From Streptomyces flaveolus (lineage in GTDB: Bacteria; Actinomycetota; Actinomycetes; Streptomycetales; Streptomycetaceae), in assembly GCF_000716535.1 (NCBI RefSeq), contig NZ_JNWV01000011.1:124001-188000 (forward strand): a stretch of 64,000 nucleotides of DNA, given 5' to 3'. The position numbers and the translations under genes are program-made. Each line of letters starts with the position of its first letter. Position 1 is the first letter of the stretch. This document shows, piece by piece, positions 15,155 to 22,780 of the stretch. Below the pieces are notes generated by a model, which was not told the DNA's origin, ran no database searches, and saw nothing but the letters and a program-made list of their open reading frames with translations.

Positions 15155-15169
15155 GCTGCGGCCTCCCGC

Positions 15170-15212
15170 GTGAAAGTATTTTTCGGCGCCTGCCTTGCAC
15201 CGTGAAACTTTC
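15170..15212 (-). promoter_or_regulatory. Two GTGAAA-type inverted repeats upstream of the serine hydrolase
   Basis: GTGAAAGTATTTTTC (15170-15184, GAAA-N5-TTTC) and GTGAAACTTTC (15202-15212, GAAA-N1-TTTC) lie 31 bp apart just upstream of the serine hydrolase start. They look like paired operator half-sites in the promoter. The regulator is unknown. Confidence 0.35.
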
Positions 15213-15259
15213 CTGTCAGGAAGGGGATGTGTCAACGGGGCGCGTGACCTTCCGAGAAA

Positions 15260-15276
15260 TCTGACGAGCAGTCAGA
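15260..15276. promoter_or_regulatory. Palindromic operator TCTGAC-N5-GTCAGA, copy 1
   Basis: A perfect 6-bp inverted repeat with a 5-bp spacer (TCTGACGAGCAGTCAGA), preceded by AA and followed by AAAAG. It lies 7 bp upstream of a weak -35 (TTCCGT 15284-15289, 17 bp before CATCCT at 15307-15312) of the flavoenzyme gene. The same palindrome with the same flanks recurs at 25750. A TetR-type regulator is likely by spacing and symmetry, but is not identified. Confidence 0.7.
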
Positions 15277-15318
15277 AAAGGTCTTCCGTCGTCCGGTCGG
15301 CTGCGGCATCCTGCGCCC

Positions 15319-16431
15319 ATGCAGACGGAGCTGAGCAGGAAACTGGGAATCGAGCACGCCGTCTTCGGCTTCACGCCGTTCCCCGCCGTCGCCGCGGCCA
15401 TCAGCCGGGCCGGCGGCTTCGGCGTGCTCGGCGCGGTCCGCTACACCGCCCCCGACGACCTCAAACGCGACCTCGACTGGCTCGACGCCCACGCCGGGGG
15501 CCGGCCCTACGGGCTGGACGTGGTCATGCCCGCGAAGAAGGTCGAGGGCGTCACGGAGGCCGACGTCGAGGCGATGATCCCCGAGGAACACCGCCGGTTC
15601 GTACGGGACACCCTCGCCGCGCACGGCGTCCCCGAACTGGCCGATGGCGAGGCCTCCGGGTGGCGCATCACCGGCTGGATGGAACAGGTCGCCCGCACCC
15701 AGCTCGACGTCGCCTTCGACTACCCCATCAGGCTGCTCGCCAACGCCCTCGGCTCCCCGCCCGCCGACGTCGTCGCACGCGCCCACGACCGCGACGTCCT
15801 GGTCGCCGCGCTCGCCGGCAGCGCCCGGCACGCCCGCAAGCACCAGGAAGCCGGCATCGACATCGTGGTGGCCCAGGGCTACGAGGCCGGCGGCCACACC
15901 GGGGAGATCGCCACCATGGTGCTCACCCCCGAGGTCGTGGAGGCCGTCGACCCGCTGCCCGTCCTGGCCGCGGGCGGCATCGGCAGCGGACCGCAGGTGG
16001 CCGCCGCGCTCGCCCTCGGCGCCCAAGGTGTATGGCTGGGCTCCATATGGCTCACCACCACAGAAGCCGACCTCCACTCGCCCGCCCTGACCCGCAAACT
16101 GCTCGCCGCCGGGTCCGGGGACACCGTCCGCTCCCGCGCCCTGACCGGGAAACCCGCACGCCAGCTCCGCACCGCGTGGACCGAAGCCTGGGACGACCCG
16201 GCCGGACCCGGCACCCTGCCCGTGCCCCTGCAGGGCCTGCTGGTCGCCGACGCCGTCTCCCGCATCCAGAAGTACGAGGTCGAGCCCCTGCTCGGCACGC
16301 CGGTCGGCCAGATCGTCGGCCGGATGACCGCCGAACGCAGCGTCCAGGCCGTCTTCGACGACCTCACCCGCGGCTTCGAGAAGGCCGTGGACCGCGTCAA
16401 CCGCATCGCCGGAAGGAGCGGCCGGTCGTGA
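15319..16431 (+). CDS. Nitronate monooxygenase-like flavin-dependent oxidoreductase
   Basis: 370 residues, an FMN TIM barrel of the 2-nitropropane dioxygenase superfamily. LGIEHAVFGFTPFPAVAAAISRAGGFGVLGA (10-40) is the N-terminal FMN strand; DIVVAQGYEAGGHTGEIATMVL (near 182-203) contains the GGHTG phosphate-loop and active-site His; VLAAGGIGSGPQVAAALALGAQGVWLGS is the second FMN-phosphate motif. Actinobacterial relatives in catabolic gene clusters act as reductases or dehydrogenases on CoA thioesters, not true nitronate oxidases. The stop overlaps the next start (GTGA), so it forms an operon with the acyl-CoA synthetase. No ribosome-binding site precedes the ATG, and CATCCT lies 6 nt before it, so translation may be leaderless. 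Confidence 0.85.
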   Translation: MQTELSRKLGIEHAVFGFTPFPAVAAAISRAGGFGVLGAVRYTAPDDLKRDLDWLDAHAGGRPYGLDVVMPAKKVEGVTEADVEAMIPEEHRRFVRDTLAAHGVPELADGEASGWRITGWMEQVARTQLDVAFDYPIRLLANALGSPPADVVARAHDRDVLVAALAGSARHARKHQEAGIDIVVAQGYEAGGHTGEIATMVLTPEVVEAVDPLPVLAAGGIGSGPQVAAALALGAQGVWLGSIWLTTTEADLHSPALTRKLLAAGSGDTVRSRALTGKPARQLRTAWTEAWDDPAGPGTLPVPLQGLLVADAVSRIQKYEVEPLLGTPVGQIVGRMTAERSVQAVFDDLTRGFEKAVDRVNRIAGRSGRS

Positions 16432-17987
16432 GCGCACCCGCCGGCACAGCCCCCGGTTTCTGGGTCCAGGCCGCCCAGGACCCCGGCCGTACGGTCCTGA
16501 TCGCGCCGGACGGAGAGGAGTGGACGGCCGGACGGCTGCACGCCGCCGCCAACCGTCTCGTCCACGGCCTGCGCGCCGCTGGCCTGCGCCGCGGGGACGC
16601 CTTCGCGGTCGTCCTGCCCAACGGCCCCGACTTCTTCACCGCGTACCTCGCCGCCAGCCAGGCCGGTCTCTACCTCGTCCCCGTCAACCACCACTTCGCG
16701 GGCCCGGAGATCGCCTGGATCGTCGCCGACTCCGGCGCCAAGGTGCTCCTCGCCCACGAGCGGTTCGCCGGCCCGGCCCGCCGGGCGGCCGACGAGGCCG
16801 GGCTCCCGCCGAGCCACCGGTACGCCGTCGGCACGGTCGAGGGCTTCCGGCCGTACGCCGAACTCCTCGACAAACAGCCCGAGTCGGCACCGCGGGACCG
16901 CGAGCTGGGCTGGGTCATGAACTACACCTCGGGCACCACCGGCCGCCCGCGCGGCATCCGCCGCCCGCTGCCCGGCAAGCGCCCCGAGGAGGCCTACCTC
17001 GGCGGCTTCCTCGGCATCTTCGGCATCAAGCCGTACGACGACAACGTGCACCTCGTCTGCTCGCCGCTGTACCACACCGCGGTCCTCCAGTTCGCGGGCG
17101 CCTCCCTGCACATCGGCCACCGCCTGGTGCTGATGGACAAGTGGACGCCCGAGGAGATGCTCCGCCTCATCGACACGCACAAGTGCACGCACACCCATAT
17201 GGTCCCGACCCAGTTCCACCGGTTGCTGGCCCTCCCGGACGACGTCAGGGCCCGCTACGACGTCTCGTCCATGCGGCATGCCATCCACGGGGCCGCACCC
17301 TGCCCGGACCATGTGAAGCGGGCCATGATCGACTGGTGGGGGAACTGTGTGGAGGAGTACTACGCCGCCAGTGAGGGCGGCGGGGCCTTCGCCACCGCCG
17401 AGGACTGGCTGAAGAAGCCCGGCACCGTCGGCAAGGCCTGGCCCATCAGCGAACTCGCGATCTTCGACGAGGACGGCGAGCGGCTGCCGCCCGGTGAACT
17501 CGGCACCGTCTACCTGAAGATGAACACCGGCGGCTTCTCGTACCACAAGGACGAGGCCAAGACGCGGAAGAACCGCATCGGCGACTTCTTCACCGTCGGC
17601 GACCTCGGCTGCCTGGACGAGGACGGCTACCTCTTCCTCCGCGACCGCAAGATCGACATGATCATCTCCGGCGGGGTGAACATCTACCCCGCCGAGATCG
17701 AGTCCGCCCTGCTCGCCCACCCCGCCGTCGCCGACGCAGCCGTCTTCGGCATCCCGCACGACGACTGGGGCGAGGAGGTCAAGGCCGTGGTCGAGCCGGC
17801 CCCGGGCCACCAACCGGGCCCGGAACTGGCCGCCGCGCTCCTCGACCACTGCGCCGCGCGGCTCGCCGGCTACAAACGGCCCAGGAGCGTCGACTTCATC
17901 GCCGAGATGCCCCGCGACCCCAACGGCAAGCTGTACAAGCGGCGGCTGCGGGACCCGTACTGGGAGGGACGCACACGCCCCGTATGA
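16428..17987 (+). CDS. Acyl-CoA synthetase (FadD family), partner of the flavoenzyme
   Basis: 519 residues. The ATP-binding P-loop YTSGTTGRPRGIRRP is at 166-180; the motif YYAASEGGGAF near 320 binds the adenylate; FTVGDLGCLDEDGYLFLRDRKIDMIISGGVNIYPAEIE is the hinge and A8 region; PNGKLYKRRLRD near 505 carries the catalytic Lys. It activates a carboxylic acid to its CoA thioester through an acyl-AMP. GTG 16428 has GGAAGGAG upstream and overlaps the stop of the flavoenzyme (GTGA), so the pair is translationally coupled. A perfect terminator follows at 17994. Substrate unknown; the context suggests branched or ring-derived acids. Confidence 0.88.
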   Translation: MSAPAGTAPGFWVQAAQDPGRTVLIAPDGEEWTAGRLHAAANRLVHGLRAAGLRRGDAFAVVLPNGPDFFTAYLAASQAGLYLVPVNHHFAGPEIAWIVADSGAKVLLAHERFAGPARRAADEAGLPPSHRYAVGTVEGFRPYAELLDKQPESAPRDRELGWVMNYTSGTTGRPRGIRRPLPGKRPEEAYLGGFLGIFGIKPYDDNVHLVCSPLYHTAVLQFAGASLHIGHRLVLMDKWTPEEMLRLIDTHKCTHTHMVPTQFHRLLALPDDVRARYDVSSMRHAIHGAAPCPDHVKRAMIDWWGNCVEEYYAASEGGGAFATAEDWLKKPGTVGKAWPISELAIFDEDGERLPPGELGTVYLKMNTGGFSYHKDEAKTRKNRIGDFFTVGDLGCLDEDGYLFLRDRKIDMIISGGVNIYPAEIESALLAHPAVADAAVFGIPHDDWGEEVKAVVEPAPGHQPGPELAAALLDHCAARLAGYKRPRSVDFIAEMPRDPNGKLYKRRLRDPYWEGRTRPV

Positions 17988-17993
17988 GACCGG

Positions 17994-18025
17994 TGTGGTC
18001 CCGCCCCATGGGGGACGGGACCACA
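17994..18025 (+). terminator. Intrinsic terminator hairpin
   Basis: TGTGGTCCCG (17994-18003) pairs perfectly with CGGGACCACA (18016-18025). The 12-nt loop can itself pair CCCC with GGGG. It closes the two-gene operon. Confidence 0.88.
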
Positions 18026-18147
18026 GACGGGGCGCGGATCAGTGTTCGCGCCGGATCGCCCCCGATCCGCACGTCGTGCCTCCCAACGTCGTGGAGGAAA
18101 TCAACGGTTGGCGCGCCGACCGGTACGCGTCCGGGCCGGCCGGGTGC

Positions 18148-18176
18148 TTGACCCACCCAGGCGACGGACCCAGGAT
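18148..18176 (+). promoter_or_regulatory. Vegetative-type promoter giving a leaderless mRNA
   Basis: TTGACC (18148-18153), a 17-bp spacer and CAGGAT (18171-18176) match the principal sigma factor of Streptomyces. The ATG is at 18185, only 8 nt past the -10, so the transcript should start at or next to the start codon. No ribosome-binding site is present in the 20 nt before ATG, consistent with leaderless translation. Confidence 0.72.
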
Positions 18177-18184
18177 CTTGAGTC

Positions 18185-19681
18185 ATGACGCAGGGACAGG
18201 GCAGCACGGTGGACGGGGTGCTGCGGCGCAGCGCCCGGCGCACCCCGGCACGGATCGCGGTCGAGTACGCCGACCGTACCTGGACGTACGAGGAACTGGA
18301 CGAGGCCGTCTCCCGCGCGGCGGGCGTCCTGCTCGGCCAGGGCCTCACCCCCGGCGACCGGGTCGGCTCCTACGGCCACAACTCGGACGCCTACCTGATC
18401 GGCTTCCTGGCCTGCGCCCGCGCCGGTCTCGTGCACGTGCCGGTCAACCACAACCTCACCGGCGACGACCTCGCGTACATCGTCCGCCAGTCCGGCAGCT
18501 CCCTGGTCCTCACCGACCCCGGCCTCGCGGACCGGCTCCCCGGTGACGTCCGCACGCTGCCCCTGCGCGACACCGACGACGCACTCCTGGCCCGACTCGC
18601 GACGACACCCCCGTACGACGGCCCGGAGCCGCGCACCGAGGATCTGGTGCAGCTCCTCTACACCTCGGGCACCACCGCCCTGCCCAAGGGCGCGATGATG
18701 ACGCACCGCGCCCTGGTCCACGAGTACCTGAGCGCGATCACCGCCCTCGACCTCAGCGCCGGCGACCGCCCCGCGCACTCCCTGCCGCTCTACCACTCCG
18801 CGCAGCTGCACGTCTTCCTGCTGCCCTACCTGGCGGTCGGCGCCACCAACCTGATCCTCGACGCGCCCGACGGGGACCGCCTGTTCGACCTGATCGAAGC
18901 GGGGCGCGTGGACAGCCTGTTCGCCCCGCCGACGGTCTGGATCGGCCTCGCGGGCCGCCCGGACTTCACGACCCGGGACCTGTCCGGACTGCGCAAGGCC
19001 TACTACGGCGCGTCGATCATGCCGGTGCCGGTCCTGGAGCGTCTGCGCGAGCGGCTGCCGGAACTCGGCTTCTACAACTGCTTCGGCCAGAGCGAGATCG
19101 GCCCGCTGGCCACCGTCCTCGCGCCCCACGAACACCAGGGCCGGATGGACTCCTGCGGCCGTCCCGTCCTGTTCGTCGACGCCCGCGTGGTCGACGAGGA
19201 CGGCAAGGACGTCCCGGCCGGCACGCCCGGCGAGATCGTGTACCGCTCACCGCAGTTGTGCGAGGGCTACTGGGACAAGCCCGAGGAGACCGCCGAGGCC
19301 TTCCGCGACGGCTGGTTCCACTCCGGGGACCTCGCGGTACGGGACGCCGATGGGTACTTCACCATCGTGGACCGGGTGAAGGACGTCATCAACTCCGGCG
19401 GTGTACTGGTGGCTTCGCGCCAGGTCGAGGACGCCCTGTACACCCATGAGGCGGTCGCAGAGGCCGCCGTGATCGGCCTGCCCGACGAGCGGTGGATCGA
19501 GGCCGTCACGGCGGTCGTCGTCCCGCGCGGCGAGGTGACGGAGGAGGAGCTGATCGCGCATGTGAGGGCGCGGCTCGCGCCGTTCAAGGCACCCAAACGG
19601 GTGGTGTTCGTGGGGGAGTTGCCGCGCAACGCGAGCGGCAAGATCCTCAAGCGCGAGCTGCGCGACCGCTTCGGCGGCTAG
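18185..19681 (+). CDS. Acyl-CoA synthetase (FadD family), monocistronic
   Basis: 498 residues. P-loop LLYTSGTTALPKGAMMTHR at 157-175; NCFGQSEIGPLATVL near 300 is the adenylate motif; WFHSGDLAVRDADGYFTIVDRVKDVINSGGVLVASRQVEDAL is the hinge and A8 region; NASGKILKREL near 485 has the catalytic Lys. Short for a long-chain FadD (over 550), so closer to medium-chain, aromatic or acyl-AMP-type ligases. It has its own promoter (see 18148) and a terminator upstream, so it is transcribed alone. It converges with the luciferase-like gene at 19791. Confidence 0.87.
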   Translation: MTQGQGSTVDGVLRRSARRTPARIAVEYADRTWTYEELDEAVSRAAGVLLGQGLTPGDRVGSYGHNSDAYLIGFLACARAGLVHVPVNHNLTGDDLAYIVRQSGSSLVLTDPGLADRLPGDVRTLPLRDTDDALLARLATTPPYDGPEPRTEDLVQLLYTSGTTALPKGAMMTHRALVHEYLSAITALDLSAGDRPAHSLPLYHSAQLHVFLLPYLAVGATNLILDAPDGDRLFDLIEAGRVDSLFAPPTVWIGLAGRPDFTTRDLSGLRKAYYGASIMPVPVLERLRERLPELGFYNCFGQSEIGPLATVLAPHEHQGRMDSCGRPVLFVDARVVDEDGKDVPAGTPGEIVYRSPQLCEGYWDKPEETAEAFRDGWFHSGDLAVRDADGYFTIVDRVKDVINSGGVLVASRQVEDALYTHEAVAEAAVIGLPDERWIEAVTAVVVPRGEVTEEELIAHVRARLAPFKAPKRVVFVGELPRNASGKILKRELRDRFGG

Positions 19682-19790
19682 CGGGCGCGTACGGCCACCG
19701 ACCCGGGGGCGCGGTGCTCGGGCCCGGGCACACGGCGCTCGGTCAGGGCGTACGGCGCCTGGCCGGGGCGTACGGCCGCCAGCCGACCGC

Positions 19791-20672
19791 TCAGCGGCCG
19801 GCCGGGTCCTTCGCCGGCAGCAGCGCGTCGGCCAGCGACCGCCAGTGCGGCAGCGCCGACTCGCCCGGCTGCACGCCGATCACCTGCACGGCCACGTGGT
19901 CGGCGCCCGCGTCGACGTGGCCGCGCAGCTTCCGTACGACGGCGTCCGGGTCGCCCCAGAACACCAGGTCGTCCACGAAGCGGTCGCTGCCGCCGCCGGA
20001 GAGGTCGTCGTCGGTGTAGCCCAGCCGGCGGAACTTGGCGAGGTTGTACGGCGTCCGCAGATAGCCGTCCAGATGTTCGCGCGCGAGGCCGCGGGCGCGG
20101 ACCGGGTCGGTCTCGAACAGCACGGCGTGCTCGACGGCCAGGAACGCGTCCGGGCCGAGGGTCTCCCGGGCCTGTGCGGTGTGGGCCGTGTTCACGTGGT
20201 AGGTGTGGGCGCCCGCGGCGCGGTCGCGGGCGAGCTGGAGCATCTTCGGCCCGTAGGCGGCCAGCAGCCGCCGGACCGGGGTCCGCGGGAGCGGGTTCGG
20301 CGTCTCCAGGGTGTCCAGCTCGTCCAGGTACGCGGACATGGCCGCCAGCGGCTTGACCCCCGGCCGGGGGTCACCGCCGAAGCCCAGGCCCAGTACGTGC
20401 CGGCCCGGGTAGGCGTCCGCCAGCAGCAGCGCGGCGCCGTGCGTCCAGCGGGCCTCGCGGGACCAGATCCGGGCGATGCCGTTGACGACCGTCAGCCGCC
20501 GGCCGGCGGAGAGCAGCAGGCCGGCGTGGGTGAACGCGTCCCGGCCGAGCGCCTCGGGGATCCACAGCGTCCGCCAGCCCATGTCCTCGAGCTGCTGGAC
20601 GGAGTCCCGGATCCGCGTGGCCGGCAGGTGCTCGAAGTCGAAGGTGTAGATCCCGAACGTGCCGAGGTCCAT
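19791..20672 (-). CDS. Luciferase-like F420-dependent oxidoreductase
   Basis: 293 residues of the LLM superfamily, typical of F420-dependent actinobacterial enzymes. MDLGTFGIYTFDFEHLPATRIRDSVQQLEDMGWRTLWIPE is the first beta-alpha unit of the barrel; GIARIWSREARWTHGAALLLADAYPGRHVLGLGFGG is the conserved coenzyme region; AGAHTYHVNTAHT near 155 and HVAVQVIG near the end complete the fold. GGGAG lies upstream of ATG 20672. The promoter is overlapped by a palindrome and a KstR-like site (see 20693 and 20717). An ArsR repressor gene lies upstream on the same strand. Role: probably oxidises or reduces a hydrophobic metabolite using F420; substrate unknown. Confidence 0.83.
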   Translation of the reverse strand: MDLGTFGIYTFDFEHLPATRIRDSVQQLEDMGWRTLWIPEALGRDAFTHAGLLLSAGRRLTVVNGIARIWSREARWTHGAALLLADAYPGRHVLGLGFGGDPRPGVKPLAAMSAYLDELDTLETPNPLPRTPVRRLLAAYGPKMLQLARDRAAGAHTYHVNTAHTAQARETLGPDAFLAVEHAVLFETDPVRARGLAREHLDGYLRTPYNLAKFRRLGYTDDDLSGGGSDRFVDDLVFWGDPDAVVRKLRGHVDAGADHVAVQVIGVQPGESALPHWRSLADALLPAKDPAGR

Positions 20673-20692
20673 GGGTGTGCTCCCTCGCAGGA

Positions 20693-20706
20693 CAGAACTT
20701 GTTTCG
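20693..20706 (-). promoter_or_regulatory. Second KstR-like site
   Basis: CAGAACTTGTTTCG shares AGAACNTGTTTC with the reverse complement of the site at 9500 (TAGAACGTGTTTCA). It keeps the AACNNGTT core but not the outer T and A. It lies in the leader of the luciferase-like gene, between promoter and ribosome-binding site. Confidence 0.45.
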
Positions 20707-20716
20707 TCGATTCGGA

Positions 20717-20745
20717 ATATCGCAGATTCTCGATATGAGATGCAA
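20717..20745 (-). promoter_or_regulatory. Promoter of the luciferase-like gene with a palindromic operator
   Basis: On the minus strand TTGCAT (20740-20745), a 17-bp spacer and CGATAT (20717-20722) form a promoter. The perfect inverted repeat ATATCG-N8-CGATAT (20717-20736) covers the spacer and -10. The neighbouring ArsR protein is the obvious candidate to bind it; that is inference. Confidence 0.6.
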
Positions 20746-20804
20746 GGGGGAGCGCCGGCGGCGGAAACGCCAGTGGTGGGACGGTGGCGCCGGGAAGGAG
20801 ACGG

Positions 20805-21137
20805 CTAGAGGGTCTGCCCGAGCCGGGCGACGAGGTCGGCGATGCGCTGCTCGTCCCGCTTGTAGTGGGTCCACTTGCCGACCCGGGTCGCCCGGACCAG
20901 ACCCGCGCGCTGGAGTTCCGCCATGTAGGCCGACACGGTGGACTGCGCCAGCCCCGCCTTCGCCTGAATGTGGCTCACGCACACACCCACCTCGGCGGGG
21001 TCGGCGATGGCCGCCTCCATCGGAAAGTGCCGCTCGGGCTCGCGCAGCCATCGCAGCATCTGCAGGCGCATCGGGTTGGACAGCGCCCGCAGCGCGTTGA
21101 CCAGGTCCGGCTCCGGGGTGGGGGCGGTGTCCGTCAT
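20805..21137 (-). CDS. ArsR-family transcriptional regulator
   Basis: 110 residues, a winged-helix repressor. LVNALRALSNPMRLQMLRWL is helix 1-2; VCVSHIQAKAGLAQSTVSAYMAELQRAGLVRATRVGKWTHYKRDE is the helix-turn-helix and wing. No metal-binding ELCVCDL motif is seen: the corresponding stretch reads EVGVCVSHI with a single Cys, so it is likely a non-metal ArsR. The ATG is 8 nt after a TATACT -10 on the minus strand, so its mRNA is probably leaderless. It lies directly upstream of the luciferase-like gene and probably controls it. Confidence 0.86.
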   Translation of the reverse strand: MTDTAPTPEPDLVNALRALSNPMRLQMLRWLREPERHFPMEAAIADPAEVGVCVSHIQAKAGLAQSTVSAYMAELQRAGLVRATRVGKWTHYKRDEQRIADLVARLGQTL

Positions 21138-21145
21138 GGCTCCGG

Positions 21146-21151
21146 AGTATA
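21146..21151 (-). promoter_or_regulatory. -10 element of the ArsR gene
   Basis: TATACT on the minus strand, 8 nt before the ArsR ATG. TATCGA in the flank (around 21167-21172) resembles an arm of the palindrome at 20717, hinting at autoregulation. Confidence 0.45.
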
Positions 21152-21197
21152 GGCCGCGGCCGACGTTTCGAGGTACGTCGATACGAATACAGGGAGC

Positions 21198-21300
21198 GGC
21201 TGTCCCGCGCGGTCGTGGCTGTCCCGGTCGTGGCTGTCCCGCACGGTCAGGGCTGTCCACGCGGTCGGGGCCGTGCTGTCCACGCGGTCGGGGCCGTCCC
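21198..21300. repeat. Low-complexity tandem repeats GGCTGTCC(A/C)CGCGGTCG
   Basis: About five imperfect units of 16-27 bp fill the gap between the ArsR promoter and the paaK stop. No open frame or hairpin function is apparent. Confidence 0.6.
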
Positions 21301-21313
21301 GTATGCCGGTTCC

Positions 21314-22618
21314 CTACCCGGCGTCGCGCGGCCGCAGGTCCACGATCCGGCGGATCTTGCCCACCGAGCGCTCCAGTGACTCGGGCTCCACGATCTCCAC
21401 GCCGACCGACACCCCGATGCCGTCCTTGACCGCCGCGACGATGGCCCGCTCCGCCGCCTCCCGGACCTCCGGCGGTGCGTCCGGGCGGGCCTCGGCCCGC
21501 ACGGTCAGCGCGTCCATGCGGCCCTCGCGGGTGAGGCGCAACTGGAAGTGCGGCGCCACACCGGGCGTGCGCAGCACGATCTCCTCGATCTGGGTCGGGA
21601 ACAGATTGACCCCGCGCAGGATCACCATGTCGTCACTGCGCCCGGTGATCTTCTCCATCCGCCGGAACACCCGGGCCGTGCCGGGCAGCAGCCGCGTCAG
21701 GTCCCGTGTGCGGTACCGGACGATCGGCATGGCCTCCTTGGTCAGCGAGGTGAACACCAGCTCGCCCCGCTCGCCCTCCGGGAGCACCTCACCGGTGATC
21801 GGATCCACGACTTCCGGGTAGAAGTGGTCCTCCCACACATGGAGGCCGTCCTTGGTCTCCGCGCACTCCTGGGCGACGCCGGGGCCGATCACCTCGGAGA
21901 GTCCGTAGATGTCGACGGCGTCGATCGCGAACCGCTCCTCGATCTCCCGCCGCATCTGCTCGGTCCAGGGTTCGGCCCCGAAGACGCCCACCCGCAGCGA
22001 GGTGGCGCGCGGGTCCACGCCCTGCCGTTCGAACTCGTCCAGCAAGGTGAGCATGTAGGACGGCGTCACCATGATGACGGACGGTTCCAGGTCCTGGATC
22101 AGCTGCACCTGCCGGGCCGTCATGCCGCCGGACGCGGGGACGACCGTACAGCCCAGGCGCTCGGCGCCATAGTGGGCGCCGAGCCCCCCGGTGAACAGCC
22201 CATAGCCGTACGCCACATGTACGACATCCCCCGGCCGGCCGCCGGCCGCCCTGATCGACCGCGCCACCATGTCGGCCCACATGGAAAGGTCGTTGTCCGT
22301 GTAGCCGACGACCGTGGGGCGTCCCGTGGTGCCGCTGGAGGCGTGCAGCCGGCGGATCCTCTCCCGGGGCACGGCGAACATGCCGTACGGGTAGTTCTCC
22401 CGGAGGTCCGCCTTGGTCGTGAAGGGGAAGTGCGCGAGGTCGGCGAGGGTGCGGCAGTCCTCCGGGCGGACGCCCGCCTTGTCGAAGGACTCGCGGTAGA
22501 ACGGCACGTTCTCGTACGTGTGCCGGAGCGACGCGCGCAGCCGCTCCAGCTGGAGCGCCCGCAGTTCCTCGGGTCCGAGCCGTTCGCCCGCGTCGAGCAG
22601 GTCCGTCACATCCGCCAT
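21314..22618 (-). CDS. paaK: Phenylacetate-CoA ligase
   Basis: 434 residues, the normal PaaK length. The ligase activates phenylacetate (or a related aryl acid) with ATP and CoA. The AMP-binding signature HASSGTTGRPTVVGYT is at 92-107, DIYGLSEVIGPGVAQECAE near 235 is the adenylate motif, and YRTRDLTRLLPG plus RMEKITGRSDDMVILRGVNLFPTQIEE form the hinge region. ATG 22618 has GAGGGAG upstream. The paaABCDE oxygenase genes are not in this window, so full phenylacetate breakdown must rely on genes elsewhere, or the enzyme acts on a different aryl acid. A PaaR-like operator lies just upstream. Confidence 0.9.
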   Translation of the reverse strand: MADVTDLLDAGERLGPEELRALQLERLRASLRHTYENVPFYRESFDKAGVRPEDCRTLADLAHFPFTTKADLRENYPYGMFAVPRERIRRLHASSGTTGRPTVVGYTDNDLSMWADMVARSIRAAGGRPGDVVHVAYGYGLFTGGLGAHYGAERLGCTVVPASGGMTARQVQLIQDLEPSVIMVTPSYMLTLLDEFERQGVDPRATSLRVGVFGAEPWTEQMRREIEERFAIDAVDIYGLSEVIGPGVAQECAETKDGLHVWEDHFYPEVVDPITGEVLPEGERGELVFTSLTKEAMPIVRYRTRDLTRLLPGTARVFRRMEKITGRSDDMVILRGVNLFPTQIEEIVLRTPGVAPHFQLRLTREGRMDALTVRAEARPDAPPEVREAAERAIVAAVKDGIGVSVGVEIVEPESLERSVGKIRRIVDLRPRDAG

Positions 22619-22650
22619 CGCGACGTCTCCCTCACCAGCAGCACCATTCC

Positions 22651-22672
22651 ACCGACCGATCATTCGGTTGAT
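22651..22672. promoter_or_regulatory. PaaR-like operator upstream of paaK
   Basis: The 22-bp segment has the core ACCGA-TCAT-TCGGT (22655-22668), a perfect 5-bp inverted repeat, with flanks agreeing with the actinobacterial PaaR pattern ACTNACCG-NNCGNN-CGGTNAGT as I remember it. It lies 33-54 bp upstream of the paaK ATG, in the promoter zone. PaaR is a TetR repressor released by phenylacetyl-CoA. Confidence 0.6.
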
Positions 22673-22780
22673 GTGTTCCGGGTCAGTAAATGCAGCTCAC
22701 GGACCCTGAGGCAAGAGGGCGGCGAAGATTTTCCGTGCGGGGCATGGCACAGGCGTTGCGGTCGAGGGGCGAGGAACACC

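Noticed and set aside
15879..17849. Long minus-strand frame of 656 codons opposite the flavoenzyme and ligase
   Set aside because: Valine/glycine-rich shadow caused by GC codon bias; no motifs.
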